From an uncultured Clostridia bacterium (GTDB lineage: Bacteria; Bacillota; Clostridia; Christensenellales; CAG-917), in the NCBI GenBank assembly GCA_947625225.1, contig CANQNQ010000002.1, forward strand, positions 62,001-126,000: 64,000 nucleotides of DNA, given 5' to 3'. Of this stretch, positions 44,209 to 54,418 are shown piece after piece. A model generated the notes under the pieces. The model had not been told where the DNA came from and searched no databases. It saw only the letters and a program-made list of their open reading frames with translations. The position numbers and the translations under genes are program-made. Within the stretch, counting starts at the first letter, position 1, and every line of letters begins with the position of its first letter.

Positions 44209-44733
44209 ATGTTCAACATAGTTTTGGTGGAGCCGGAGATCCCGCAAAACACCGGCAACATAGTGCGCACTGCCGCCGCGACAGGCTGCAAAGTGCATCT
44301 TGTCAAACCGTTGGGCTTTGACATAAGCGACAGAGCGCTGAAGCGCGCGGGGCTGGACTACTGGCACCTGACGGATTTTACCGTGTACGACAGCCTAATG
44401 GACTTCTTTGAGAGGACGGCGGCGGGCAGAGCGGACGCAGATATGCGCATTGCGGACGGCAAGCCGCACTTTTACTTTATGTCTACAAAGGCGCAGCGCA
44501 GATATGACGAGGCGAAGTTTGAGGACGGGGACTACCTGCTGTTTGGCAAGGAGACCAAGGGCTTGCCGGAGGAGCTGCTGAGGGCCAACTACGCGATGAC
44601 GTTGCGCATACCCATGATCGCCGAGGCGAGATCACTCAATTTGTCCAACTCGGTGGCGATAGTGGTGTATGAGGGCATGCGTCAGCAGGGCTTTGAGGGT
44701 CTGCTTGAACACGGAAAACTCACCAAATTTTAA
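44209..44733 (+). CDS. trmL: tRNA (cytidine/uridine-34-2'-O)-methyltransferase
   Basis: A 174-residue SPOUT methyltransferase that 2'-O-methylates the wobble base of tRNA-Leu. MFNIVLVEPEIPQNTGNIVRT is motif 1, LLFGKETKGLPEELL is motif 2, and LNLSNSVAIVVYE is motif 3; the last two build the knotted SAM site. Length matches E. coli TrmL (157) with a small insertion (RTAAGRADADMRIADGK, about 69-84). GAGAGGATAG precedes the ATG. It forms a pair with dus. Confidence 0.94.
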   Translation: MFNIVLVEPEIPQNTGNIVRTAAATGCKVHLVKPLGFDISDRALKRAGLDYWHLTDFTVYDSLMDFFERTAAGRADADMRIADGKPHFYFMSTKAQRRYDEAKFEDGDYLLFGKETKGLPEELLRANYAMTLRIPMIAEARSLNLSNSVAIVVYEGMRQQGFEGLLEHGKLTKF

Positions 44734-44772
44734 GTTAAATTGCAATTTGAAGGGCGCAATGCAAATTTTTTA

Positions 44773-44801
44773 TTGTAAATACTGCCGTAATATGATATGA
44801 T
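44773..44801 (+). promoter_or_regulatory. Promoter for pgk
   Basis: TTGTAA (44773-44778), 17 bases, TATGAT (44796-44801), 62 bases before the ATG. Confidence 0.6.
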
Positions 44802-44863
44802 ATTATAAACAAATGCGGCATACTGCCGCCTTAAATGAAATAAATTTGCAAGGAGAATATCTT

Positions 44864-46174
44864 ATGGCAAAAAAGACTATTCGCGACATTGACGTAGCAG
44901 GCAAAAAGTGCCTGGTGCGCGTCGACTTCAACGTCCCCATGGTGGACGGCGTCATCACTGACGAAAACCGCATCAACGGCGCTCTGCCCACTATCAGCTA
45001 TCTTGTGGAGCACGGCGCAAAGGTGATACTTTGCTCGCATATGGGCAAGCCGCACAACATCTTCACCGAAAACTTCTCCCTCAACAAGAAGGAGAAAAAG
45101 ACCGTCGAGGAGCTGCCCGAGCAGGAGCAGGCCGCCGCAAAAGCGGGCCTCATCGCAAAGGCGCTGAAGAACGACATCAAAAAGTACACGCTCAAGCCCG
45201 TTGCGGACAGGCTGGCTCAGCATTTCCCGGGCAAAGTGACGTTTGCAAGCGACGTGGTGGGTCCCGACGCTCACGCCAAGGTGGCGGCGCTGAAGGACGG
45301 CGAGATCGTGCTGCTTGAAAACACCCGCTTCGAGGCAGGCGAGGAGAAGAACAGCGAGGAGCTGTGCCGCAAACTTGCGGAATTCTGCGACGTGTACGTC
45401 AACGACGCGTTCGGCACCGCGCACCGCGCGCACGCAACTACCGCGGGCATCGTGCAATACGGCTTTGCAAAGGTCGCCGTCAGCGGCTTCCTCATCGAGA
45501 AGGAATTGAAGTTTTTGGGCAACGCGGTGGAAAATCCCGTGCGTCCCTTTGTGGCTATCCTGGGCGGCGCAAAGGTCGCCGATAAGCTGAACGTCATCGA
45601 CAATCTGCTCAACAAGTGCGACACGCTTATAATCGGCGGCGGCATGGCGTACACCTTCATCAAGGCGCAGGGCGGCAACATCGGCACCTCACTGGTGGAC
45701 GACGAGAAGATAGAATATTGCAAGACCATGCTTGAGAAAGCAAAGTCCCTCGGCAAGCAGATATACCTGCCCATCGACACCGCGGTGGCGACGTCCTTCC
45801 CCGATCCCATCGATTCGCCCATAAGCGTGGAGTACGTGGACAGCTTCTCCATCCCGTACAACAAGATGGGTCTTGACATCGGCCCCAAGACCCAGCAGCT
45901 GTTTGCGGACGCGGTAAAGAGCGCAAAGACCGTCGTGTGGAACGGGCCTATGGGCGTGTTTGAAAACCCCACTTGCGCGGCGGGCACCATAGCGGTGGCG
46001 CAGGCAATGGCGGACACGGACGCAACCACCATAATCGGCGGCGGCGACAGCGCGGCGGCAGTCACGCAGATGGGCTTTGCGGACAAGATGACCCACATCT
46101 CCACGGGCGGCGGCGCTTCTTTGGAATTTCTCGAGGGCAAAGTTTTGCCGGGCATCGCTTGCCTCAACGACTGA
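44864..46174 (+). CDS. pgk: Phosphoglycerate kinase
   Basis: A 436-residue glycolytic kinase making ATP from 1,3-bisphosphoglycerate. RVDFNVPM, the HMGKP loop, [25 protein letters not shown] and the final [25 protein letters not shown] are all present. Usual length is about 395. The extra length is a charged insertion of about 40 residues (64-106, rich in Lys, Glu and Ala) immediately after HMGKP, where most enzymes go directly to the KYSL-type segment. AAGGAGA lies 8 bases before ATG 44864; the frame extends 17 codons upstream. The glycolysis cluster continues with tpiA and gpmI after two small genes. Confidence 0.97.
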   Translation: MAKKTIRDIDVAGKKCLVRVDFNVPMVDGVITDENRINGALPTISYLVEHGAKVILCSHMGKPHNIFTENFSLNKKEKKTVEELPEQEQAAAKAGLIAKALKNDIKKYTLKPVADRLAQHFPGKVTFASDVVGPDAHAKVAALKDGEIVLLENTRFEAGEEKNSEELCRKLAEFCDVYVNDAFGTAHRAHATTAGIVQYGFAKVAVSGFLIEKELKFLGNAVENPVRPFVAILGGAKVADKLNVIDNLLNKCDTLIIGGGMAYTFIKAQGGNIGTSLVDDEKIEYCKTMLEKAKSLGKQIYLPIDTAVATSFPDPIDSPISVEYVDSFSIPYNKMGLDIGPKTQQLFADAVKSAKTVVWNGPMGVFENPTCAAGTIAVAQAMADTDATTIIGGGDSAAAVTQMGFADKMTHISTGGGASLEFLEGKVLPGIACLND

Positions 46175-46220
46175 ACCTGATTTGGCAATAAATGTGCAAA
46201 AAACAATGATTTATAACATC

Positions 46221-46247
46221 AAAACAGCCGCATAAAGCGGCTGTTTT
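46221..46247 (+). terminator. Bidirectional terminator after pgk
   Basis: AAAACAGCCGC-ATAAA-GCGGCTGTTTT, between the convergent pgk and the 46268 gene. Confidence 0.85.
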
Positions 46248-46267
46248 GATGTATAATTTGAAAATTA

Positions 46268-46579
46268 TCAATGGTGCCACAGGGTTGGCAAAATGACAAG
46301 CATACACACTATACCGCTGCCAAGCAATATTCCGACAAGTATGAGCAGCTGGCATTTCCAGCTTTCGCCGGTTATGCTGTCCGCAATGCGATACAGCTCT
46401 TCGACATTGGCGTCGGCGGAGTCATTTTCAAGGATAATCGTCCACCTCAAAGAAAACGCAAGACGCGTAAGCTCCGAACCCTTTGAGACGTTCACGACCC
46501 TCCAGCCCTTTGCGGCAAACCTTTCCAGACCCTCTTTCAGCCCGAATTGCGAGGAGCGTATGTTGACGATCTTCTGCAT
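46268..46579 (-). CDS. DUF4177-like small protein with one membrane helix
   Basis: A 103-residue protein. Residues 8-52 (LKEGLERFAAKGWRVVNVSK...WTIILEN) fit the DUF4177 pattern, a short beta-rich fold with a GWR turn, of unknown function. A single hydrophobic helix (about 78-100) would anchor it in the membrane, leaving the domain in the cytosol. ATG 46579 has AAAGGAGG upstream; the frame extends 7 codons further. It is divergent from the RHH gene, and the two sit inside the glycolysis cluster on opposite strands. Confidence 0.7.
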   Translation of the reverse strand: MQKIVNIRSSQFGLKEGLERFAAKGWRVVNVSKGSELTRLAFSLRWTIILENDSADANVEELYRIADSITGESWKCQLLILVGILLGSGIVCMLVILPTLWHH

Positions 46580-46687
46580 TGTCCGCCTCCTTTCAAACAT
46601 TTGGAATTTATCTTATTTTATCCTACTTTATCCGATAAGTCAAGAATTTATAGGACGGCATTTATAATGTTTTGCGTAGGAGGGCAT

Positions 46688-46840
46688 ATGAAGCCGTTGA
46701 AGGAAAAGATAAGCGTTACACTGGATTCCGATCTTGTGGGGGAGTTGAAGGATATGGCGGAGGCGGACGACCGCTCGCTGTCGCAGTACATCAATCTGAT
46801 ACTACGCAAATACGTCAAGGCGCAGAAGGATGAGCAATGA
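46688..46840 (+). CDS. Ribbon-helix-helix (Arc/CopG-type) small DNA-binding protein
   Basis: A 50-residue protein. The strand KISVTLDSDLVGELKDMAEADDR (ribbon) is followed by a turn and SLSQYINLILRKYVKAQ (second helix), the whole RHH fold. Such dimers bind short operators and often regulate themselves. AGGAGGG lies just before ATG 46688; the longer frame upstream is non-coding. No toxin partner is adjacent. The DUF4177-like gene is divergent across a 108-base gap, and tpiA follows 107 bases later with its own promoter. Confidence 0.75.
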   Translation: MKPLKEKISVTLDSDLVGELKDMAEADDRSLSQYINLILRKYVKAQKDEQ

Positions 46841-46892
46841 CCGTCAAATTTGCCGCAAAGCGGCAATATTTTTTTATATTTTGGCAGCTATG

Positions 46893-46921
46893 TTGCATTT
46901 GAGATATCAATGTGGTATAAT
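46893..46921 (+). promoter_or_regulatory. Promoter for tpiA
   Basis: TTGCAT (46893-46898), 17 bases, TATAAT (46916-46921), 26 bases before the ATG. Confidence 0.75.
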
Positions 46922-46947
46922 GTTAAAAAAATTTCAGAGGTGACAAT

Positions 46948-47700
46948 ATGTCTAGAAAAGCTATCATTGCCGGCAACTGGAAGATGAACAACACCATCGC
47001 TCAAACCAAAGAGCTGGTCACCGCGCTCATCCCCCTCGTAAAAGACGCTGAATGCGACGTCGTCATCTGCACCCCCTACACCGACTTGGCAACCGCAGTG
47101 GAACTGACCCGCGGCACCAACATCAAGGTCGGCGCCGAGAATGTGCATTGGGCGGAAAAAGGCGCTTTCACGGGCGAGATATCCGCAAACATGCTTGTGG
47201 AGCTTGGCGTTGAGTACGTCATCATCGGCCACAGCGAGCGTCGTCAGTACTTCGGCGAGACGGATCAGACCGTCAACATGAGGGCAAAGGCGGCTTTGGC
47301 GGCGGGATTGAAACCCATCATCTGCGTCGGCGAAACTCTCGAGGAGAGAGAAGCGGGCAAGGTGGAGGAAGTGCTTGTGCGCCAGACCACCGCGGCGTTC
47401 GAGGGCATCGAGAAGGAAGCGCTTGACAACATCGTCATCGCCTACGAGCCCGTGTGGGCGATAGGCACCGGCAGGACCGCCACCGCAGAGGTCGCAAACG
47501 ACACCATCAAGATCATCAGGGACACCATGGCAAAACTGTATTGCCCCAAGTGCGCCGAGAACAGAGTGCGCATCCAATACGGCGGCAGCATGAACGCCAA
47601 GAACGCGTCCGAGCTGATGGCGATGGAGCAGATAGACGGCGGCTTGATAGGCGGCGCTTCGCTGAAAGCGGAGGACTTTTCAAAGGTCGTTCATTTTTGA
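46948..47700 (+). CDS. tpiA: Triosephosphate isomerase
   Basis: A 250-residue TIM-barrel enzyme interconverting dihydroxyacetone phosphate and glyceraldehyde 3-phosphate. The catalytic residues are in place: the Lys of GNWKMN (11-16), the His of IIGHSERR, and the Glu of AYEPVWAIGTG, with phosphate binding by YGGSM and GGLIGGASL. Length is normal. The helix before the YGGS strand carries a CPKC pair, which is not usual in the family; whether it binds metal or forms a disulfide is unknown. AGAGGTGA precedes the ATG. A hairpin separates it from gpmI. Confidence 0.97.
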   Translation: MSRKAIIAGNWKMNNTIAQTKELVTALIPLVKDAECDVVICTPYTDLATAVELTRGTNIKVGAENVHWAEKGAFTGEISANMLVELGVEYVIIGHSERRQYFGETDQTVNMRAKAALAAGLKPIICVGETLEEREAGKVEEVLVRQTTAAFEGIEKEALDNIVIAYEPVWAIGTGRTATAEVANDTIKIIRDTMAKLYCPKCAENRVRIQYGGSMNAKNASELMAMEQIDGGLIGGASLKAEDFSKVVHF

Positions 47701-47723
47701 TAAGCTATAGCGTATAAATGCAG

Positions 47724-47770
47724 AAACGGGTGTTTATGCCTGACTTTTGTGCAGGCAATATCCCGTTTTT
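47724..47770 (+). terminator. Hairpin between tpiA and gpmI
   Basis: Outer stem AAACGGG/CCCGTTTTT and inner stem TGCCTG/CAGGCA. It ends in five T, so it may terminate or attenuate between the two glycolytic genes. Confidence 0.65.
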
Positions 47771-47800
47771 GCTGTAATAAACATTTTTGAGGATGCGATT

Positions 47801-49369
<1,569 letters not shown>

Positions 49370-49404
49370 ACAGCCTCCCCACAGGGCGCAATACCAAGCA
49401 AAGA

Positions 49405-49432
49405 AAAATCCCGCGATTGCGGGATTTTTTGA
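49405..49432 (+). terminator. Bidirectional terminator between gpmI and the MATE gene
   Basis: AAAATCCCGC-GATT-GCGGGATTTT with extra T, between convergent genes. Confidence 0.88.
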
Positions 49433-49461
49433 TAAAAACAACAGTTTAATGTGTCAAAATA

Positions 49462-50934
49462 TCATGATAAAGCGGTTTTTGAGGCGCTTATGGTGGGGGA
49501 ATCCTCAGCGGAAATACGAACGTACTCCTTTGTGCTCAGCTTGTAGCGGAAGATGGTGTTTATCGTGCGGATGGCGATGGGGATGAAGATAAGCACCGAG
49601 ACTGCTTCCGCTATCGGGAACGCCGTCCAGAAGCCCGTAAGCCCCAAGGGGGAGTAGAACGCCAATACGTAGCCCAGCGGAATGAGCAGCCCTATCTGCC
49701 TTAATATGGAGATGAGCATTGCCTTGACTCCGTGTCCCACGGCGTTGAACATGGCTATCATTATCACGCCGAAGGCGGCGGGCAGGAATGCCACCGAGCA
49801 CAGGCGCAAAGCCTCGCTGCCCACGGCAAGTCTCGCGGCGTTGTCGCCGGCGGAGAACAGCTGCATCAGCGGCCCCGGCAGCGTGTGGAATATGATCAGC
49901 GCAAAGGTCATATAGCAGAACGCTATCAGCATGGCGAGGCGGAAGGTCTTGTCAAAGCGCTTGCGGTCGCCCGCGCCGTAGTTGTAGCCCATGATGGGGA
50001 TGCAGCCTTGATTGAGGCCGAATATGGGCATAAACGCGAAGGATTGCAGCTTGAAGTACACGCCAAACGCCCACACCGCCTCCGCAAAGCGGTTGAGGAT
50101 GACGTTGGCGACCATGTACATCACCGAGCCGATCGAGTTCATAACAACGGTGGGCAGTCCCACGCGCATTATGTCGGCAAGGATGCGCTTTTTCAGCCTG
50201 AAGCCGCGCTTGAAGAATATGTCTATGTCCCACTTGCCGCGGCGGATGAATATGACCGCGATGGGCACGCACATCGCGATTATCTGCCCCGCAACGGTCG
50301 CTATTGCCGCGCCTATGGAGCCAAGCCCTATCACGCTGATGAAGATGGGGTCAAGCACTATGTTGGTGATCGCGCCCACCAGCTGCGATACCATGGGGAT
50401 GATCATGTTGCCCATGGATTGCAAGATGCGGTTGAGCATGATCTCTATCATCATGCCGAAGCTGCAGCAGGTGCAGATGCTGAGGTACTTGTAGGACATC
50501 TCGTACACCACATGCATGTCCGCCGAGTCGCCCGCCACCGCGCCGCCCAGCGTGTACGCGCGCACAAACGCCTCCGACACAAAGTAGCCGCACGCCGCAA
50601 ACATCACGCTTGCCGCCAGCGACAGCAGTACGCCCGTCTGCGAGGCGAGGCTTGCGTCCGCATTTTTGCCTTCTCCCAAAAGTCTTGATATAAGCGAGCC
50701 GGTGCCCACCGCAAGGCCTATCGCAAACGCGTTGACCAGCAGTTGCATGGGCAGGGCATAGGACAGCGCCAACACGCCGTTGGCCGCGTCGTAGGCGCCT
50801 ATAAATATGCTGTCCACGATGTTGTACAGCGCTTGAACAAGCATGGAAAGTATGGCGGGACCGCTCATCTGAAAGATGAGTTTGCCAATGGGCGTTGTGC
50901 CAAGTTTGTCCGATTGCAGCGTCTCAGATGCCAT
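49462..50934 (-). CDS. MATE-family efflux transporter
   Basis: A 490-residue, 12-helix exporter. IGKLIFQMSGPAILSMLVQALYNIVDSIFIG is the MATE opening, and the internal repeat starts again at about 250 (RVGLPTVVMNSIGSVMYMVANVILNRF). FGLNQGCIPIMGYNYGAGD is a conserved loop. Members expel drugs, dyes or metabolites using Na+ or H+; this branch looks like MepA. Substrate is unknown. AGAGGAAC precedes the ATG. It is probably transcribed independently of the CPA2 antiporter gene, which lies 137 bases upstream on the same strand. Confidence 0.93.
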   Translation of the reverse strand: MASETLQSDKLGTTPIGKLIFQMSGPAILSMLVQALYNIVDSIFIGAYDAANGVLALSYALPMQLLVNAFAIGLAVGTGSLISRLLGEGKNADASLASQTGVLLSLAASVMFAACGYFVSEAFVRAYTLGGAVAGDSADMHVVYEMSYKYLSICTCCSFGMMIEIMLNRILQSMGNMIIPMVSQLVGAITNIVLDPIFISVIGLGSIGAAIATVAGQIIAMCVPIAVIFIRRGKWDIDIFFKRGFRLKKRILADIMRVGLPTVVMNSIGSVMYMVANVILNRFAEAVWAFGVYFKLQSFAFMPIFGLNQGCIPIMGYNYGAGDRKRFDKTFRLAMLIAFCYMTFALIIFHTLPGPLMQLFSAGDNAARLAVGSEALRLCSVAFLPAAFGVIMIAMFNAVGHGVKAMLISILRQIGLLIPLGYVLAFYSPLGLTGFWTAFPIAEAVSVLIFIPIAIRTINTIFRYKLSTKEYVRISAEDSPTISASKTALS

Positions 50935-51071
50935 GATGTTCCTCTTGATGTCGGAAAATGACGGCTTTTAGTATAAATATTGAGAGGAAAAAAAGCAAAT
51001 GAATTTGAATGTAAATATATAAAACATATCTCTAATTTTATATGAAACAGTTGCAGAGCAAAAAGGAAATA

Positions 51072-52370
51072 TCAATTTTGAGCGGACCCGTCGGCAGACG
51101 CGGGCGTTTCTTCGGAAGGAGTCACCGCTTCGAGGGCGGGAGCGGGCTCAAGCGGCTCGTGACGATAGGACAACTTCAAAAGCAGCGGCGCAAGCAGGGC
51201 GGAAAGTATGATGAGGATAAGCACAAAGGGCATTATGCTTGGGTTGATCATGCCGTTTTCCACGCCGCGCTGGGTGCAGACCAGCACCACTTCGGCGCGC
51301 ACCATCATGCCTATGCCCACGCGCAGGCTGTCCTTAAAGCTGTATTTGCATGCCAGCGCAGTCAATCCGCAGCCCAGCACCTTGCCCAGCAAGCCCACCG
51401 CTATAAACGCGAAGCCGAAGCCCACCATAGCGGCGTCTATGCCCGAAAAGTCCGCCGTGATGCCTATGTTTGCAAAGAACACGGGCACGAAGATCATGTA
51501 GCTGCTGACTTCCACCTTGCGGTCTATATACTCGTGCTCGCGCACAGTGGATATGATTATTCCCGCCACATAGGCGCCCGTGATGTCCGCAACGCCGAAC
51601 CACTCCTCGGCGGCGTACGCAAACAGGAAACATATCGCAAAACCGAGTATGGGCAGTCTGCGGGTGTGCGGATGCTTTTTTTCGATGAGGTTCAGCAGGA
51701 AGTGTAGCGCAAAGCCCACCACCGCTGCCGCCGCAAAGAAGCCTACCATCTTGCCGATGACAATGCCTATGTTGCTTGCGCCTTCGCCGCCGTTGAGGCT
51801 GATGAACAGCGACAGCAGTATGACGCCGATGATGTCGTCAAGTATCGCCGCTTCTATTATGGACGCGCCCACCTTTGTGTTCAGCCTGCCCAGTTCCTTC
51901 AGGGCGGCGACGGTGACGCTGACGGACGTGGCGGCAAGTATCGTGCCGTAAAACAGGTTGACTATCGCCTGATGGGAGGTCATGCCCGCAAATCCGCCGT
52001 TGAAGGCGGCGGCAACGATAAAGCCCAATCCCAGCGGCAATATAACTCCGCCGAAAGTTATCAGCACCGATGGCAGACCGCAGGACTTGAATTGACGGAT
52101 GTCCGTCTCAAGACCCGCCGAAAACATGATGAGTATAACGCCTATTTTGGCGAGGAAACTGAGCCCTTCAAGCGTGGACTCCGTAAAAACAGTCTGGTTG
52201 GGGATAAGCCTTATAAGCCCCAGCAATATGCCCGCGATCAGCATGCCCACCACCTGCGGCAGTCCCAATCTTTTGCCTACCAACGCGCAAAATTTGGTAC
52301 TTAACAGTATGAGTGCCAAGGGGAGGAGAATTTCAAAATATTCTATTGCGGAAACTATCTGAGCGGACAT
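51072..52370 (-). CDS. CPA2-family cation:proton antiporter
   Basis: A 432-residue membrane protein with 12-13 helices. The double-Asp motif AAILDDIIGV in the middle of the protein marks electrogenic Na+/H+ (or K+/H+) exchangers of the NapA/KefB fold. LGLPQVVGMLIAGILLG and FSAGLETD are typical N-terminal motifs. No TrkA-N domain is attached; a 30-residue polar Pro/Glu/Ala tail ends the protein. It probably exports Na+ or K+ for pH and salt balance. GGAGG lies 5 bases before the ATG. Confidence 0.93.
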   Translation of the reverse strand: MSAQIVSAIEYFEILLPLALILLSTKFCALVGKRLGLPQVVGMLIAGILLGLIRLIPNQTVFTESTLEGLSFLAKIGVILIMFSAGLETDIRQFKSCGLPSVLITFGGVILPLGLGFIVAAAFNGGFAGMTSHQAIVNLFYGTILAATSVSVTVAALKELGRLNTKVGASIIEAAILDDIIGVILLSLFISLNGGEGASNIGIVIGKMVGFFAAAAVVGFALHFLLNLIEKKHPHTRRLPILGFAICFLFAYAAEEWFGVADITGAYVAGIIISTVREHEYIDRKVEVSSYMIFVPVFFANIGITADFSGIDAAMVGFGFAFIAVGLLGKVLGCGLTALACKYSFKDSLRVGIGMMVRAEVVLVCTQRGVENGMINPSIMPFVLILIILSALLAPLLLKLSYRHEPLEPAPALEAVTPSEETPASADGSAQN

Positions 52371-52864
52371 ACCTGCCTCCGATGGTAGGTTATACTCTTT
52401 TTTTTGATGGCAGTCAAGCGATTAAATATCATTGCATATAAAAATATTCCGCACGCTTGGCACGCGTTCGGCGGCAGGGGAAGCGGCGACATATTTCGCC
52501 TCGCGCGGCGGTGGACGTCGCGGACGATGCGGCGCAAAAGCGCGCGGCGCGAAGAGCGAAAATATGGATAAAAATGGCGTTTACGCGCGACTTTTGCCCG
52601 AAATCAGCCATTTGTTCAAAAATTTTTGCGGTTATATCAAAAGTACAGCCCAAATTGCACGATTGACGTTTGATTTGTTCAAAATGATGTGATAAACATA
52701 TGGAATTGCAAGATTTTTTGCGGTCAATGGCTGTCAAAAATGTGCTTTGTGGCTGTCTTGAAAGGCTTGAAAGGGGCTAAAACGACGGATTTTCTTGACA
52801 ACAAAATGTGAACTTGGTAAAATGTTATCCGACAAGATGCTCATAGCATAAAGGAGACTCAGCG
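52371..52864. other. Gene-free region
   Basis: Nearly 500 bases. A GC-rich stretch with many CGCG and GCGGC words (52450-52560) is followed by AT-rich sequence. The frames present have arginine-rich or biased sequence and no ribosome sites. Only the promoter at 52795-52823 is supported. Confidence 0.6.
52795..52823 (+). promoter_or_regulatory. Promoter for the small membrane protein gene
   Basis: TTGACA (52795-52800), 17 bases, TAAAAT (52818-52823). Confidence 0.75.
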
Positions 52865-53281
52865 TTGAAACTTTTGTCGGAGATATTCAATATCGGCTTT
52901 GTCGGCTACGCCACGCTTGTACTGTTTTTGCTTGGCGCGGGATTGACCTTGCTGTGTTGCAAGCGCAATAAGCGTCCCGACAGATCTTCCACGCTGGCGC
53001 TACTTGCGCTGTGGGCTATTTTTATTGCGGTGCTTCGCACGGATATGATGACCAATACATTCCTCAACTTGCTCAGAGGGATAGTGGGCTTCGTCGCGAT
53101 GTACGCAATGTTTGTAATTTATCAGTGCATGAGCTTTGACGCTCATCAGGTCACGCCCGGATATTGCGTAAACCGTTTTGCGGGCGCAGGCGAGACCCTG
53201 TCCGCCACGGCGTGCGTTGCGCGCGGCAATGTCGGCCGCGTGACGCGTATGGCAAACGTGGGGCAGCGACTGTTGCAGTGA
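52865..53281 (+). CDS. Small membrane protein, function unknown
   Basis: A 138-residue protein read from TTG 52865, which has GGAG 8 bases upstream and an upstream promoter. Helices lie at about 12-32, 44-61 and 68-88. The last 45 residues are polar and cytosolic, with two Gly/Arg-rich short segments. I recognise no family. It precedes the zinc-ribbon ABC transporter unit by 97 bases; whether it belongs to that unit cannot be decided. Confidence 0.6.
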   Translation: MKLLSEIFNIGFVGYATLVLFLLGAGLTLLCCKRNKRPDRSSTLALLALWAIFIAVLRTDMMTNTFLNLLRGIVGFVAMYAMFVIYQCMSFDAHQVTPGYCVNRFAGAGETLSATACVARGNVGRVTRMANVGQRLLQ

Positions 53282-53378
53282 ATTTGTCTTGGCAGGCGCA
53301 AGCAGCGCTCGGCGCCGATTTTATGGATTATATTATCATTTTCAATAAATACTAAGTATAAACAATAAGGAGTAAACT

Positions 53379-54407
53379 ATGTCAAAGAAGTTCAAATGCG
53401 TCGACTGCGGTACTCTCAATGTGATCGACGTCAACAAAAAGGTTTTGGTGTGCCCCAATTGCGGCAAGAAATATTCGAACAGATTTTACGAGGGAGTGGA
53501 CAAAGACAACGTCGAACTGACCTTATCCAAGCAAGAGATACAGGGCGGGCTGGAGTTTATAGGTTCCGGCTACAATCCTCAGCTTGAGGAAAATCCCGAT
53601 CCCGGTTCCATGCTAATCGTGCGCAAGCTGGTCAAGACGTATCCCAAGAGCGACCGCGTGGCGGTGGACAACATCTCATTTTCCGTGCGACCGGGCGAGA
53701 TATTCGGTTTTTTGGGACAAAACGGCGCGGGCAAATCCACCACTATAAAGTGCCTGACCGGCATACTGCCCTTTGACAGCGGCGAGATAAAGATATGCGG
53801 ACACGACATAGTCAAGGATCCCATCAAGGCGAAGATGTGCATGGGTTATGTGCCCGACAACCACTCCGTCTACGAGAAGCTGACGGGCAGGGAGTACGTC
53901 AACTACGTCGCCGACCTCTACAAGGTCCCCACCGACCTCAGGCGCGAGAGGCTGGACCGCTTTGCAAAGCTGTTCAAGCTGGAATTTGCAATAGACAGGC
54001 AGATAAAGTCCTACTCGCACGGCATGAAGCAGAAGATATGCATCATCGCCGCCCTCATACACGAGCCGAAGCTGTGGGTGCTTGACGAGCCCATGATGGG
54101 TCTTGACCCGCAGTCAACGGCGGAGATAATCGCGCATATGCGCGAGCATTGCGCAAACGGCAACACGGTGTTCTTCTCCAGCCACAACCTCGACCTCGTC
54201 AAGAAGCTGTGCCACAGGGTGGCGATAATCAACGAGGGCAAGATAATAGATATGTTCGACCTTGCGGGCAACGAGCAGAACAAGGCGAATCTGGAGGAGA
54301 GATTCTTCCGTCTCACCGGCACATATGAGGACAGGCTGTTTGAGGACTACATCGCGCAGGAGAGCGCGGATATGCGTCCCGCCGCAGTTTTGAACAATAA
54401 CGACTGA
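53379..54407 (+). CDS. ABC transporter ATPase with N-terminal zinc ribbon
   Basis: A 342-residue ATPase. A zinc ribbon with C7, C10, C25 and C28 (CVDC...CPNC) and a 35-residue linker precede a complete ABC domain: Walker A GQNGAGKST (113-121), signature YSHGMKQ (212-218; the usual LSGGQ is altered), Walker B LWVLDEP (232-238) and switch His H269. The ABC part belongs to the ABC-2-type exporter ATPases. The first 37 residues match the Sel1 protein at 21015 at 15 positions with no gaps, including the cysteines. An AAGGAG ribosome site precedes the ATG. The permease gene follows 11 bases later. Confidence 0.9.
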   Translation: MSKKFKCVDCGTLNVIDVNKKVLVCPNCGKKYSNRFYEGVDKDNVELTLSKQEIQGGLEFIGSGYNPQLEENPDPGSMLIVRKLVKTYPKSDRVAVDNISFSVRPGEIFGFLGQNGAGKSTTIKCLTGILPFDSGEIKICGHDIVKDPIKAKMCMGYVPDNHSVYEKLTGREYVNYVADLYKVPTDLRRERLDRFAKLFKLEFAIDRQIKSYSHGMKQKICIIAALIHEPKLWVLDEPMMGLDPQSTAEIIAHMREHCANGNTVFFSSHNLDLVKKLCHRVAIINEGKIIDMFDLAGNEQNKANLEERFFRLTGTYEDRLFEDYIAQESADMRPAAVLNNND

Positions 54408-54418
54408 GAGGTGTGCGA

